A DNA stretch of 64,000 bases from Lophius americanus (GCA_037951165.1 JBBDHG010000098.1:1898501-1962500); one strand, 5' to 3'. Numbered from the stretch's first letter, positions 1 through 12,096 are shown. Numbers and translations are program-made. The notes: a model not told the origin generated them from the letters alone.

Positions 1-170
1 AATACGGAAGCATTCTTCACACTGCCACGGTTAAACCAGAGGGGGGCATTGTCCTCCCAGACTAACCAGTCCACCCTCACATCAGTCTTCTTCTGCTGTA
101 AACTCTTGAATCCCTTCACGATGTTCTCATTAAAACAGATCCAGCACATTTCAATGGGATATTCAATATA
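1..170 (-). CDS. unassigned coding-like frame running off the left edge
   Basis: On the minus strand one frame stays open from 170 to the window edge. It contains an ATG at 149-147 followed by 49 codons without a stop. The translation begins MCWICFNENIVKGFKSLQQ and continues with KTDVRVDWLVWEDNAPLWF and NRGSVKNASV. The mix of charged residues, several tryptophans and no low-complexity sequence looks like real or recently decayed coding sequence. I do not recognise the family. No obvious splice acceptor precedes the open stretch; in-frame stops lie at 171-179. It may be a terminal or single exon of a neighbouring gene, or part of a transposon protein. Confidence 0.3.
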
Positions 171-377
171 TTAGAATTAGAATTCATAAATATTATTAAT
201 GGACTTATACATAACATTTCTCCTACAGGGGTGTTATAGCTACAATAATCAATATTTTCACATCAGTAATGGGAGGTCATGTGACTTATGTGGACAAGGC
301 ACAATATCCCACAACTCTGCAGTCCCCTCAGCTCTAGGGAGCATGTCAGCATCGTTAGGCTCATTCCTTTCCATTTC

Positions 378-492
378 CTTCTTCTCCAGGGTTAAGAAGG
401 GATTTCAACACTTCCCTCTCCCCAGCAACATTCTCCAGCTCAACATGACAGATCCAAAGTCGTTCCAAGGCCAGATGAGATATGTTTTCTGT
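378..492 (+). mobile_element. decayed LINE fragment (fish retroelement)
   Basis: The stretch resembles, from memory, a widespread fish LINE segment: cttccctctccccagcaac, a segment about clearing the ctccagctc motif, then gttccaaggccagatgaga. It is short and diverged. The family (L2- or RTE-like) cannot be settled without a repeat library. Confidence 0.4.
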
Positions 493-3400
493 TTGAAAGG
501 GATAGTTTGGGTGTTATGAACATGTTATAACGTATCTATAGTGACTCTATTACCTGCCGCGAGAGGAACTTTAAAATAATTTCTGGTACAACCATTCCTT
601 AAAATTGTATTCAGCAACCTTATCCCACCACCACAATATTTAGTTAATGTCATTTCTACCTCAATAACAAATGTGTAATTAATACAATAAGATGAATTTT
701 ACCGAATGGGGGAGTTAAAACTATCTGTTTCGTCGGTTTCAGCTCTACCTGATGCTGACTATTGATCCTAAAAGTACCAGCATGAATGTGTATTAACTTT
801 AAGTATTAGTATATTTTCATGAGAAAATAATAAATGTGAACAAGAAGGACGCACAAAAAAGCTTCTTCACAAAGAGAAATGATTATTTCTAAGTGGAACA
901 CAATGTTGTATTGAATAAAACATGGAACACAAAAACACTTAAGGATAAATCCAGCTGACAGTATTATAAAGCACTTAAAGACATTAATAAAGCCATGCAA
1001 GGTCCTTAACAAGTGGCTGACCAAATCAAAAGACGTTCAAACCTTTTTAATGCACTCCGGTGAAGCAGGGCCAGAACTGTAGGTTTATTTTTTATATGGG
1101 TTAGTTCTAATGTCGATAGCTGAGAAATCACCAAAAACCTTATCGGAACATTTCGGATCTACAGTTTGAGTTTAAATTGGTACTGATGGATGGTTTCTAT
1201 GGAAAGTTTTCATGATTTTTTAAATGAACTAAGTGATAAAAAAGAAAGAGACAGAACTGGAAATGACACCAAACACAGAGACATTTACCAAGTTGTCACA
1301 TGTTGAGTATAAAACATTAGATAGACATCAGGATCAGTGCTGTTTCCAGCAGTAATCCTCCTCCTGATGGACCGGTACAAACAGATTCTGTCTGGGTTAT
1401 TGCATGCAGTCTGCAGTTAGTCCTACACTCTTGTAGACGTAACATTGTGTAATGGCGAGCCTCTGCCGTGTTGGTCGGGTGACCAGGAGTCCCGGTTAGG
1501 TTGTTCTGTGCAAACTTTTTAGCCCATATCTTATTTGTCTTTGGACTGTTCCATTTCATGGTTTCCATTCGTATTTACCGCCGCCGGTACCCTGCTGGCT
1601 AACACTACCAGTGGCAGTGTTTATTAAACTGAGTTCCAGCGGCTTTAGAAGATCAACCTGACTTTTGGATTCTATGAAAGCTTTTAGCATCTTTTTTTAG
1701 ATGTAGCGGACCATGAGTCATCATTTGGTACCAACGCCAAACTGCTTCTGCAGGTAAAAAAAAAACCCAAACCCCACCGGAGAAGGACAACTGAAGGGTT
1801 GAGTGACGACTCTTTATTTAATTATACGAGACAAACCCTGAAGGCCTCATCCTGCATCAGAGACTCCGTCACATGGTAGATCCCCTGTGTGGGTAGATGC
1901 TTTAACAGTTAGTGTGTGTATGTGTTCATGCCTTGGTCACCATAGAGAGGATCTTTTAAACAAGGAAAGGCCTTGGTTGTCATGGCAACTGTACTGCTTC
2001 ACAGAACGCCGGATAGAGAGGGAGTAACATGGATGGAAATACTTCACTTTTTCATCAATTGTTCAGAGTGGAGGTACAAACAAAGACAGATAAAGGAAGA
2101 CGTTTCGGTTCTTTACTCAGGTGTAAGCGAAATATTACAGAATGATTCATACTGGAAGTAAAACTCAACTTAAGTGAAGGCCATGTTATATTAATACAAT
2201 ATTAACATAATGATGATTTATTTAAATGATGAACTTTAATTCAACTTCTGTTACTTCTGTTGAGAATGAATTCAGCGTTAATGAACCATTACGTCGAACA
2301 CAAGCGGAGAAAAACTAAGATGAAAGTAGAAACACTGACATCAAGGTTCAGCTTCTTGCATATGTTTAACGTTGTCTTCAAATGTGTTTTTGCATCTGTT
2401 GTATTGTTGTTGGTTGTTTTAAACCTTTGTTGAACCAGGGAAAGTCTCAATGTGATCCTTTTCAAAGAGAGTAATACTAAACTGACAGGTCTGTTAGAAA
2501 GCTCAAGTATTTTTGTTCAAATGTGGGGAATGAAAGTAAAACGTTTCATTCTCCACATTTAAGTAAAAATAAATCTCCTGCAGATTCAACTGAAGTACAG
2601 TCATGAAATATTTGTGATTCTTATCTCTGCGATTATTTCATGCGGACTTTTGATGACGGCTCACATCGAGGGTTGTAATAAACAGGGCCAAATCCAGGAT
2701 TCTACCATTCAAAACCGTGACCCAGATCCAAATCAGAGGGTTCTACTCTCTTAGTCTATGTCCCAGAGCCTCATGTGTTTCACCCTGCTGAAAGATGCAG
2801 GCCAAGGTTCATGTAACGATAGAGATAACCATCAGGGCGAAGGACGTGGAAAAACAAAGAAAAGAGTTTTTGTAAAGCTCAGTTCACCAAAGTCACACAA
2901 TCAAACTCACAAAAACAAACATTTCCCCCACATGCTCCACCAATTTCACAGTCATTTGTTTTGCAGCGGTGCAAAAACGTTTTGACACAGTGGAGGACAA
3001 TTAAGTTTGTTTTAGCTGTCACAGATAGGAAACATCAGTAAAGTGCTGAAGAGTCTTGGTGGAAACAGACGCTGTGAGAGTGGATAATCCTCCGTTTTTA
3101 TTGGGACTGTCTGCAGCAGGGGAAGTATTTCCAAATGAAAAGTTCCAAAGTCCTTTCCATTTGTTTCCATAATATCAGGTCGACAAGTAAATCTCAAAGA
3201 TGGATATCTCTTACTCATAAATCCAGACCCCAACTGTCTACAAGCCCATCCAGAGCGCAGAGTTCTAGAAGAAAAAACAATGCAGCGCACTGAGAACTCT
3301 GATACTAGATTTTTCCGCAACATATGCCGTGGTTATCCTGGTTAATAACTTATAACACAGCCTCATACCACGCCCACCTCTGCCTATGAACGTGAAAACC

Positions 3401-4227
3401 TTCGTGGCTGCAGCATTTCCCATTTCAATCCATAAATGGTTTGTATAGTGATCTGCACATCACTGCATTTTAGATTTACGGTGAGAAAGTCTGCGAAAGC
3501 CATCATACGATGAGTTTACAAAATACCAGTGTGAAATCTGCATATCAGCTTTCTTACCAAGAGTTGGAGGAGGAGTCCAATATCACGTCCGTTGGATATG
3601 ATCCTATTGCCAGGAGATTATTAGCTTGGCTTAGGTTTTTTTTTTTGTATTTATTAAATTTGCAAAAAAAAAAAAATGAAGAAAATACAGATAAGTGTCC
3701 TTCAAAAAAAACAAATCAATACCTTTAAAATGAAAATGTTTTTTCTTTTCCATTTGGGAGAAGAATTCATCAAAATGGTTAACATTTATCAGTAATACTA
3801 TTTTCTTGGTCTGTGGTTTCCATTTGATTCTTAATAATTTCCAAATATTTCCTTGGAAAAAGAACATTAGAGTTAATTTAAAGGGAAAATAGAGACCATT
3901 CTTACACTCAGTGAATGAATCATTGGTTCTCAAACAATTCTTTCACCAATGTACCTCTTCTAAATTCTTTTTTCAGCCAAATACTTCCTGATCAGCAGCA
4001 GCACAAACACTTTAAAATATGTATACATTAAAACAAAACAAAAACTGAGTCACCGGTGTCCGATTTATTTAACACTAGCACACATACTTTTTTCATCATG
4101 CATTAAGAATTAAACATTTTTAGTTTCAACTGAACTCAGTAATTGTCGTTCGGTATTCAGAATCACACACACACACACACACAACCTCACGACAAAGTCT
4201 GATGTTTACAGTTTATACTCACGAGGA

Positions 4228-4375
4228 TTTGGGCCGCAGAAAAAAATAAATTAGATTTCTGTGTTTAATGTAGTAAATTTTTGAATTTAAACCTGAGATT
4301 AAAGTCGAATTTCTGACTCTAAAGTCAAGTTTTAAAAAACAAAGAATAGTTTGACCTCCTTTTTTCAGCCCCGTC
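4228..4375 (+). repeat. decayed repeat with CTGAGATTAAAGTC units
   Basis: A GGGCCGCAGAAAAAA start is followed by diverged units of about 20 bp (cctgagattaaagtcgaatt, ctgactctaaagtc) and then by a T-run. The same combination of a GGGCCAC-type end, CAGAATTCTGAGATTAA units and a T-tract recurs at 41335-41560. That suggests two relics of one non-autonomous element with internal tandem units. Confidence 0.35.
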
Positions 4376-5715
4376 CTACGTGTAGGATCATGATGAATTA
4401 TGGGTCTCTGTAGGATATAGACCAGCTCTTTGTGGAAAGTACCTGGAGATAACCTTTGTTCCATATGCAACAAAAAGGGGGTTATATTCTGATTCAACAG
4501 GCCAAATGTTTGATTCTTAAGTATTACGTATTGTAACATAAATAACACTTTCACGCGTTTCTAACATTGTCTTTGAGAGCTGTGCAGAAAGTATTTTCAC
4601 CATGGAATCATAGTTCAACAGAAAAGGGTTTGAAGGCGGGGAAATAAGGGCGCGTTCCCAGAGTGGATCCTGCACAACATTTCATCAGATGATGAACTGG
4701 CGGCGATGATGTTTTTCTCCTCCGGAGTGGATGTATTGCGTTGCGTTTTGGAAATAAACTCTTTGAGCTCGACTTAAACATCGTGTCAGAGTCCCACCGG
4801 TCCAACTCGGGGTTGAAGTATGTGTTGTTTGAGCCGGGGAGAAGAGAGGAGCTCCGGAGGGTTGGCCTGTTTACAGAGGGAACGTTAGCCCGATCTCTGC
4901 AGGCCCTTCATTTCCTCCGCTATGAGACTCCCCTCTCTCTCTTTTCCCTGCTCTGCTAAGAATGGAAACTTTCATTAGGAATTTCTCGAGAAATCGTCTG
5001 TTTCCATATTCACAATAATAATTAAAAAAATTGACAGACTTATATAAGAAAAGATCTCGCGTTGATCCCGTGTTTCCAGCCGTCAGTCAACATCCTCTCA
5101 GATATGCTGAAATCGCTGCAGCTCATTTTCCCCATGAACGCAGAGCTAAACAGGATGAGTGCAGCTTTCAGCTTCTGCAACATTCATTTTGCTGTATAGA
5201 CATTGATCTTTCACCACAGGTGTTTGAAGCATCACCACAGAGAGAGTTTGAAAAAGGTTTTTCTCTCACTGAGCACCACGGCGAGGCAACTAACGGGTCT
5301 CCACCTCTCAGCTCAGGGACAGCTGAATTATTTAAACCCTCATCAGGAAACAGGCAGCAGGTCGACAAAACAATCTCAGCTCCTGCTGGGTTCAGTGTTC
5401 TCCTGTTTCTTTTCACCGTATCGTATAACCTTTATCATTGTTCTGGCAACTTCCTTTTTCCGAGATTAGAAATGCTGAAAAGTTGAGTTTTCCTCCAATT
5501 GGCACGACGCCTTGAGGTGGAAAAGCGAATAAAGCTGCAGCTCCTAGACACCGGGGGAGTCTGCAGATGTGAATCATGTCATCGACACGATTACCAAATT
5601 GGCTTTGAGATTAGAATGTGAACTTGTTTGTTGGGTCAGCACCAGCCAAATGTTTGCACTGTAAAACAAGAAAATAAGAGACAACTTCAAATTTCAAGCC
5701 AGCTTGCTACGATAG

Positions 5716-5717
<2 letters not shown>

Positions 5718-5788
<71 letters not shown>
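5718..5788. repeat. (TA)n microsatellite
   Basis: About 70 bp of nearly pure TA dinucleotides with one AAA interruption near 5759. It can form a cruciform. The apparent 66-codon-type frames around it are not genes. Confidence 0.95.
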
Positions 5789-5790
<2 letters not shown>

Positions 5791-6439
5791 TTTGCCCCTG
5801 TCTCTAATGATCGACTCCGCCAAATCGAGCTGTGAGATTAAGTCTTCAAACCAGAGCTTAACCCTGGCACGTTCTCACGCACCACCTCCTTGACGGATTA
5901 AATGGGCCAAATCGAAGATTTAATTTTGATGATGTTTTTACTATGACTAATGTGCGTCTCCTTCAGTTTGACCTCAGGCCTCCTAAAGGTCGGATTCTAG
6001 AACCATCCTGGCTCTAAATAGTGGCTTACCAGATTTAACTCTGAAACTCCTTTTATCCTGAGGGAAACGTCTACTAGTTGGTTCCATAAGTCCTCCTCCC
6101 CTATGCCCATGGGTCAGGCCACTATCATGAACATCAGGACGGCTGCTCCACCAGAACTTCCCCTTGTTTTGCCCTATTGAGGCTCGGCCCACTCTAACCC
6201 TCCAGGTCAATAACAGAATGGTGAGACACACTGGTGGTCCTGAACCCCCCTCAGCCAGCATAGCACAGGACGCTAAGCAAAAATAAGACAAAATGGACTA
6301 ATCAACAAGAGATTTTGATCATTTTTATCTTTTACTGGTGATTTTAGACGTTAGTCGACGACCGTGTCGTCTCATAATCCTCTAGTCTTAGTCACGCAGC
6401 AAAATGTTATTGACGTAGAGTTTTGGTCAAAGTTTTCCT

Positions 6440-6975
6440 GAATGGCATCAGTGCTATGGCAGACACATCACCAGACCAACTGTTCACAGGAGACGGCGTG
6501 AATCAGGCCCTCATGGTCAAACTGCTGTAGAAACCACTACTGAGGGAGGCCAAGACGAAAGAGGAGGAGGAGGAGTTAGCAACTTAAGTCAATGTAGTTC
6601 AGTGGAATGATGAACTTTGGTCTGTTAAAAGTCTTAATTTGAGATTTTTTGGTTCTGGCCAGTGTGTCTTTGTCTTACACAAACAGGGAACTAATAGTTT
6701 GTGCATGTTGTGGTGGTGCACAGAGGAGGAGGTGTGATGGTGTGTGGGGGATTTGCTGGTGACACTGGTGGTGACATATTCACAATTGAGGGAAATAGCA
6801 TGACAACCACAGTTCTCTGCAGTGACATGACATCCCGTCAGCTTTGCACTTAGTCAGACCGCAACCCCAAACCTCCAGGCTATTGATCCAAAAGGGACCA
6901 TGAGACTTGGCCCCCATAAAAACTCCACCTAAACCAATCGGAGATGGTTTAGAAAGTTACCTCATGAAGATCAAT
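6440..6975 (+). pseudogene. Tc1/mariner transposase pseudogene (Tc1-like)
   Basis: Recognisable transposase segments appear in order on the plus strand. Near 6465 is a helix-turn-helix-side segment (cagaccaactgttcacagg, then aaaccactactgagg). At 6618-6665 translation gives LWSVKSLNLRFFGSG, where intact copies have a WSDES-type motif. At 6725-6800 it gives GGGVMVCGGFAGDTGGDIF. Near 6935 it gives NQSEMV followed by a stop where intact elements have NPIEMVW. The Asp of the first catalytic motif is lost, the second motif (DNDPKH region) is scrambled, and frameshifts and stops interrupt the frame. This is a dead copy lying downstream of rerg. It belongs to a different Tc1 lineage from the deleted copies at 33, 39, 43 and 61 kb. 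Confidence 0.75.
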
Positions 6976-7105
6976 GGATAATGGAGGCAACAATAAAGTA
7001 TTTTGGATATGAAGCATTTTGCTTTGCTTCAGTTCGTTTTTGTTTGACAGTTGGAGCCCATGTTGTTATGAGGAGAAAACCTGGAAACCACCACTTTCTC
7101 CAGCT

Positions 7106-7143
7106 GGTCATTAGCAGGAACCCTGTGGTTCCTGCTAATGACC
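7106..7143. repeat. perfect inverted repeat, 17-bp arms, 4-nt loop
   Basis: GGTCATTAGCAGGAACC is followed by CTGT and its exact reverse complement. It can form a strong hairpin or cruciform. No transposon end is evident around it. Confidence 0.9.
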
Positions 7144-7254
7144 TAATGATCAGGGTATAATGCTGCCAGCAAGTATCCACCACACAGGTGGTGAACACTC
7201 CTCTGTGCTACACCAAAACTTATTAAAGCAGCATTTTTTTTTTTTACTTCACCT

Positions 7255-7345
7255 CAGTCAGTGGGTGGAGCAGTTTGTCCCTAAATCGGAAGATCTGCAG
7301 TTCAATCTCAGCCTTCACACTCTTCAAGCCGAGAAGACTCACACT
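7255..7345 (+). mobile_element. tRNA-derived SINE-like fragment
   Basis: The order TCAGTCAGTGGGTGGAGCAG, then GTCCCTAAATCGGAAGATC, then GCAGTTCAATCTCAGCC matches the A-box/B-box layout of tRNA-derived fish SINEs. The B-box-like GTTCAATCTC is near 7299. It is not a functional tRNA because no cloverleaf with anticodon arm can be drawn. Confidence 0.5.
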
Positions 7346-7439
7346 CTTCAAGATTCAAGACTTTGATCCTTAGTTTTAACACAATTACTCAAAAAACATT
7401 TCATTCATCGTTTTATATCCCCATAAAGTTCAGTGCGAG

Positions 7440-7790
7440 GAATACCTGGGTGGATTTTCGGAAAGCTTGGTTGTATATTTTTGACACTGGGGGGACCTTT
7501 ATCTCCAAAAGTTTTCGCTCCATAATTTCTCAACAGGTGGTCCGATTTAGCCTAAATTTTGTGCGTATGAGCGGACTGGAGGAGGTCCATCTTGTATGCA
7601 CCAAATTTGACTCACTGGGGGGAGCCTTTTTATGAAAGACAGTGTTTTCGAAAAAAAAAGATTTAATCCTAATTTGGTGTATATGAATGGACTCAAGGAT
7701 GTTTATCCTGTATACAGTATATATATATATTTAATCTAATCGTTCAAATCTCACTTACTTGGGTTAGCCAAAATACTTTGTTTTTAATAC
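7440..7790 (-). mobile_element. family X dispersed repeat, copy 1
   Basis: Shared blocks with seven other places in the window, here in reverse orientation. They are CACTGGGGGGAGCC at 7613-7626 (equivalent to GGCTCCCCCCAGTG) and a CATAATTTCTCAACAGGTGG block. There are also a CGATTTAG/CAAATTTG-type block and a cat-atgaatggact block. A second, shorter GGGGGG block at 7488 shows that the unit is internally duplicated. No coding frame and no clear terminal repeats. Confidence 0.55.
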
Positions 7791-8477
7791 ATAACTTCCT
7801 AATTGTTGGTTCCATTTAGTCAAAATTAATAAAATTTGCGAATATATTTACATCGCCTATTTCTTTTAATTTTAAGAGATCATATTTTACTAACTAGGAG
7901 GTGCTTTTCTTTTTTCTTTTTCTTTTTTAACGAAAAACACTATTTCTTTTCCGGACAAACATTCCCACTTAATTTGAGCGGATCTATCAGATGGATTGTT
8001 TGTTCAACACAGAGTATTGGGGGCTTTTCAGGGATATACCCTTGCTATAGGGCAGGATGGTTTTACAGTGTTGTACTGTGTATGACTAATGAATGGTGCA
8101 TTATTGTCCTCTATCCGGGTCAGAACTCTGTTGTCCTTTCCCATAATTCTGTGGTGTTTTCCTTCTGGTGGATAATAAAGGGGAAAGACTGATTCAATAG
8201 GCTTCAATTTCTGGCTTCAAGGAAGTCGTATTTACAAGCCATAAAGTGAATGTTTTTAATGCATATTGTCTATTGCGTAATGCTGAACTGCTGTAACAGA
8301 GAATTTCAGAAGAACACACCCACTATTGTCAGTTATAGGACATGAAACAGGAAACCATGTTTGTATCTGTGTGAGGATCAGCATTTGTACAGACTGTAAT
8401 CACTCGCGTCTTAGTTTTGCTTTTTTTATTATGATAGTAATGAGTAACTTTGAAATACTGTAGCTCAGCCAATATAA

Positions 8478-8483
8478 TTTATT
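8478..8483 (-). promoter_or_regulatory. candidate rerg poly(A) signal AATAAA
   Basis: This is the first AATAAA on the transcribed strand downstream of the rerg stop codon, implying a 3' UTR of about 0.75-0.8 kb. A second AATAAA lies at 8425-8430, and a weaker ATTAAA at 8795-8800 would give a shorter UTR. The choice between them is a guess from sequence alone. Confidence 0.3.
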
Positions 8484-9233
8484 ATGAGTAAAAACTTGAT
8501 TAACAGTTAGACACAATATCCAGAAATTAATTTTTTCAATAATTTACAAAACTGATTTAAAAATGGAGAAGACCCGGAATAATAGTGAGCCTTTCCCACA
8601 AGTTGTCCACATTTCCGAAATACCTTGAAGAACACAGCGGAGAGCCCAGAACATCAAAGCTCATGTGAAATTACTTCCAGAAAATTCCGAAAGAGAATGT
8701 CAGGCATATAAATAATAACAATTATTGATACGTGAAATGCAATACCTTAATATATAAGGAGTCATTAAGTTAAAAACTGCTGGATATATCTGTCTTTAAT
8801 TACAAGTGTGCAGCTGATATGTTGGTCATACAGGTAACACACAGAAAGAAAAAAGCGTGTTACATTTCAACAGTTACAGTAAATTCTACTCTAGATGCCT
8901 CTGGGCTCTGTACAGCTAAACACAGCGTTTATATACCATATATACCATATCATACATCATGAGGTACACAGCTCTGCTCGGATTCTTTGCATGCTAAATA
9001 GGAGAGCTCGTGTGAAATATGTTCAGATTGGCCTCATTTGACAGTAAGGTGAGAGGATGAAAGGGAAAACCGGAGGGGGGAGAAGATGTTGACCTTAATG
9101 GAGAATGACTGGAGAATAGGTAAACAACACATTTCACATTAAATCAGTCACTTTCTGTCCATTTCAGAGCCAATAACCACTCGAGACATTTACACTTCCT
9201 GTGTCATCGGACATTAAAACAAGAGGCTCTTCC
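8484..9233 (-). other. rerg: inferred rerg 3' UTR
   Basis: The interval follows the stop codon and precedes the first poly(A) signal. It is AT-rich, without open frames and without recognisable repeat copies, in contrast to the repeat-laden flank below 8 kb. That agrees with a 3' UTR under some constraint, but the end point is inferred. Confidence 0.35.
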
Positions 9234-9644
9234 CTAGCTGCTGATCTTGGTCAGCATTTTGTTGATGGCCTGCTTGACATGTGTGGTGGAGCTGCGGCGT
9301 CTGGCTTTGCCCTGCACGGCCTTGCGGCGCCTCACCTCGCGGCACAGCTCATGGAAAGCCTCGGCCACCGCGCCGCCCTCGTTGGCACATGCTGAACATT
9401 CGTAGAATGCGCATGCCATTTCGGCAGCCAGTCGCTCGCCCTCTTCTGTGCCAACCTGCCGCACGTGATCCAGATCAGACTTGTTTCCCACGAGGACCAA
9501 GGGCACATTCTTTGGCTTCTTCACCTCCTCCAAAAGACTTCGGATCGGTGCCACCTCCTCAAAACTGCCCCGGTCAGTGATGTCGTACACAATGACAAAT
9601 CCATCACCCCAGCGCATGTGGCTCTCCTTCTGCTGAATGTCCTC
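9234..9644 (-). CDS. rerg: rerg coding exon 4 (terminal; residues 65-200 and stop)
   Basis: This exon supplies two thirds of RERG, a cytosolic Ras-family GTPase described as a growth inhibitor. An acceptor (pyrimidine tract ending in CAG) lies just before 9644, in phase 0 with the upstream exon. The exon encodes E65-S200 and ends in TAG. Visible motifs are MRWGDGFVIVYDITD in the G-domain core, the guanine-specificity motif NKSD at 118-121, and ECSA at 146-149. A basic tail (RRRKAVQGKARRRSSTT) leads to the ending NKMLTKISS. There is no CAAX cysteine, as expected for RERG, which is not prenylated. Compared with the human protein as I remember it, the order and spacing of motifs agree, with one extra residue in the acidic-to-FHELC stretch, giving 200 instead of 199 residues. 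Teleosts can carry two rerg paralogs and I cannot say which this is. RERGL is less likely because the tail matches RERG closely. Confidence 0.97.
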   Translation of the reverse strand, partial: EDIQQKESHMRWGDGFVIVYDITDRGSFEEVAPIRSLLEEVKKPKNVPLVLVGNKSDLDHVRQVGTEEGERLAAEMACAFYECSACANEGGAVAEAFHELCREVRRRKAVQGKARRRSSTTHVKQAINKMLTKISS

Positions 9645-10197
9645 CTGAGGGAAAGAGAAAAGGTTTGTGATGAACTCAAACTATATCTCCAATTTAGGAG
9701 ATTTTCTCTTAAATATTTTCACATATTGAAAAATGATCTTATTCCCTTTTAGATTAGATGAGAATTGATGAGAAAATCAATGCCCTTATTAAAGCTCAGC
9801 AAACAGTGAGTTAACTCAGGTTAGCTTAGCATGCTAACATCGATCAGTCCCTTTTAGAATCACTATTTAATGTGTTATAATCTCTGTATTAATTACATAA
9901 GAAATACAGGACCTGTTGACCATTGACCTCCTCTAAAAGACTGTTTTTTGTTAGAACAAGAACATACTTTTGGTAACAATGTTTTCTGACATATTATAAT
10001 GTTGCTTTTTTGCAGATCCATGCTACCTGTTCCAACAAGTAGCTAGCTGTGGTTTAATATACCTCATACTGAATTAAAGCAGTGCAATTCTTATCTAACT
10101 CTAAACAAGAAAGAGAACCTCCCAAATACAGAGCTATTCCAAAACATACCCAAAATCCTCTGTTAGCCTGTTGAGGTTACTGGACTAGTGACAGGAA

Positions 10198-10435
10198 AGC
10201 ATGGTGGTGTATTGGTTAGCACTATTGCCCCACAGCAAATCAATTCAAATCTATTTATTAAAATCCACCTGAGGCATTTCTGAGTGGAGTTTGTATGTTG
10301 CCCCGCTGTTTACGTGGGTTTCCTCTCCAAACACATCCAATCAGATGAAGTATACTTGTAATGGTGATTCTAAATTGCCCGTTGGAGTGGATCTGTATGA
10401 TTTCTTCACTCAAATGGATGGATGGATAGACAACA
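10198..10435 (+). mobile_element. L2-derived/tRNA-SINE-like element, copy 1
   Basis: Begins GCATGGTGGTGTATTGGTTAG with a following CACTATTGCCCCACAGC. It continues with gagtggagtttgtatgttgc, cgtgggtttcctc and gtgattctaaattgcccg, and ends in ATGGATGGATGGATA. This block order is a very common fish short interspersed element sharing an L2-type body. Confidence 0.75.
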
Positions 10436-10699
10436 AGTTTTACTTTCTGAGTGGCATTCTGTTATAACTAAACGATGAAATCAAAATTGCAAGAATGAAC
10501 GGTCGATAAAAGAAATACAAAGTTTTAAACATTTGAACATGTTTGAATCCTTATGTCCTCAACTCCATACTGGTGGATGTATGTTTTCTTCTACAAATTC
10601 CAAGTTTGGCTGAATTGGAGTTCTATTAAAATCGATCCACAGTTGCTGCTCATTCAACTCTATTATTCTCATCTTTCACACTCGCTCTGCCTCAATTAT

Positions 10700-11095
10700 C
10701 TTCTTCACGGTCTGGGTCATTAATTTATTTCAGCTGCACTCATTCAGGTAGCCTCATCCATCCCATCCCCTTTCCTCCCCCTGCTTGTTTAGCCCTCGCC
10801 CTCAGCTACTGTCTTCAAATATTATTTTCACCATCCATCTAGTTCTTTCATGCAACTTGTTCATGCAACTTCCACCCTCCGTATCTCCACCTAATCCTCA
10901 CAGATCCATCAATCTTGTCATTTATCCGTCTCAGCCGAGTCATCCGCCACCACCACCAGTATCCAAACTCCAAAGGGGGAATATTCCAATTTGCTCAGGG
11001 CAGATAACCTTCACTCACAATGTCCCCCAAGAGTCTGAGCACCAAAGACTAATTATAACACGTCGTCCGTTTTAATAAATGTTTTCTTTAGTCTC
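10700..11095 (+). mobile_element. family Y dispersed repeat, copy 1
   Basis: Shares with 16680-17010 and 21000-21420 an ordered set of blocks. They are AGCCTCATCCATCCCATC, AGATCCATCA and GTCATCCGCCACCACCACC followed by AGTATCCAAACTCCAAAGG. After these come CTCAGGGCAGATAACC, AAGAGTCTGAGCACCAAAG and ATAATAAAT-type ends. All three copies have the same orientation. No protein frame is shared between the copies, so it looks non-autonomous. Confidence 0.6.
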
Positions 11096-11149
11096 TGTCT
11101 TGTATGATTTAGGATTTGCATATTCCTGCTTTCGACCCAACAAACAAAC

Positions 11150-11480
11150 TTTCCGTCATTCATTCTTATTCTGTGCAGGGTCACAGTGTGGAACCTATCC
11201 CTGTTGACAATGTGTATAAGGGGGGCATATCCTGGACAAGTCAGCAGTTTAGCCCTGGTTCATCACGTTATAATTAACACCCATTCACACTCACTCTCAC
11301 ACATCTGGCAATTTAAAGTCAGCAGTTCACCTATAATGAATGTTTTCGGACTGAAAACGGAAGCTGGAGGGAACACATGCAAAGTGGGAGAACATGCTCC
11401 AGAGATTCATTTGGATTTGAACCCAGAACCTTCTTGCCATCAGGAAACCCATCTATTCACCACACCACTGTGCTGAAAAG
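11150..11480 (-). mobile_element. L2-derived/tRNA-SINE-like element, copy 2 (reverse)
   Basis: Reverse-orientation counterpart of the copy at 10.2 kb. It reads ggaacctatccctgttgac, tcctggacaagtcagcagtt, ATTCACACTCACTCTCACAC, GGCAATTTAAAGTCAGCAG and GGAGGGAACACATGC. It ends in GAACCCAGAACCTTCTTGCC and a CACCACACCACTGTGC tRNA-like end. Nearly full length. Confidence 0.75.
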
Positions 11481-11998
11481 AATAGAACCCTCTTTGTTTG
11501 AGGGCGGTAAAAAAGGTTGTTTATGTAAAACGTTTATGTGCAATGATTCTTTTCATTCTGTCATCACCGACACCTACTAAAGCCGGTAAAGCCAGAAATT
11601 AAATTGTGCAGACATCTGAGGATTGTGAACACGGAAGAATGTGCTCCTGATTTGCGCACCTCAAAGCAGAAACCGGGCGCTAAGACTAAACGGGTCCTAT
11701 GGCAATCTTTAAATCATAACCTGACTAAATAGAGCCACGCATATCTCAACGTAATTAAAGAGGAAGCTTGAAATATACGACATCCCCCAGAGGACGTACA
11801 ATAAAATTTGACGTTTGTATACCTGACCGATTTTTGAACCTGTAATTTACGAGTCACTAAGAAGATTCCGACTCTACAAATCATGATAATATTAGCGCTT
11901 TTAACTATCCAGCGTCAGAAGGGGTCTGACAGCCAACACCTCCCTCTCTAAAACCTTCAGAGCTCATCCAGCTGAAAATGGAGGAATGGTTCTTCATG

Positions 11999-11999
11999 T

Positions 12000-12045
<46 letters not shown>

Positions 12046-12064
12046 AAAGAAAGAGAAAGCTCGA

Positions 12065-12096
<32 letters not shown>
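11999..12096. repeat. (GA)n microsatellite, interrupted
   Basis: About 98 bp of AG repeats broken by short AAA and GGGC interruptions. On the rerg transcript strand this is a CT tract within an intron. Confidence 0.95.

Noticed and set aside
5031..5486. 151-codon plus-strand open frame and its antisense partner
   Set aside because: No recognisable motif, no splice or start context, and overlapping frames of similar length on both strands suggest chance.
9201..9752. Three plus-strand open frames
   Set aside because: They are antisense shadows of rerg exon 4.
10198..10260. Possible tRNA gene
   Set aside because: Only a tRNA-like SINE head; no cloverleaf, and the L2-type body follows. The same applies to 7255, 13370 and 46225.
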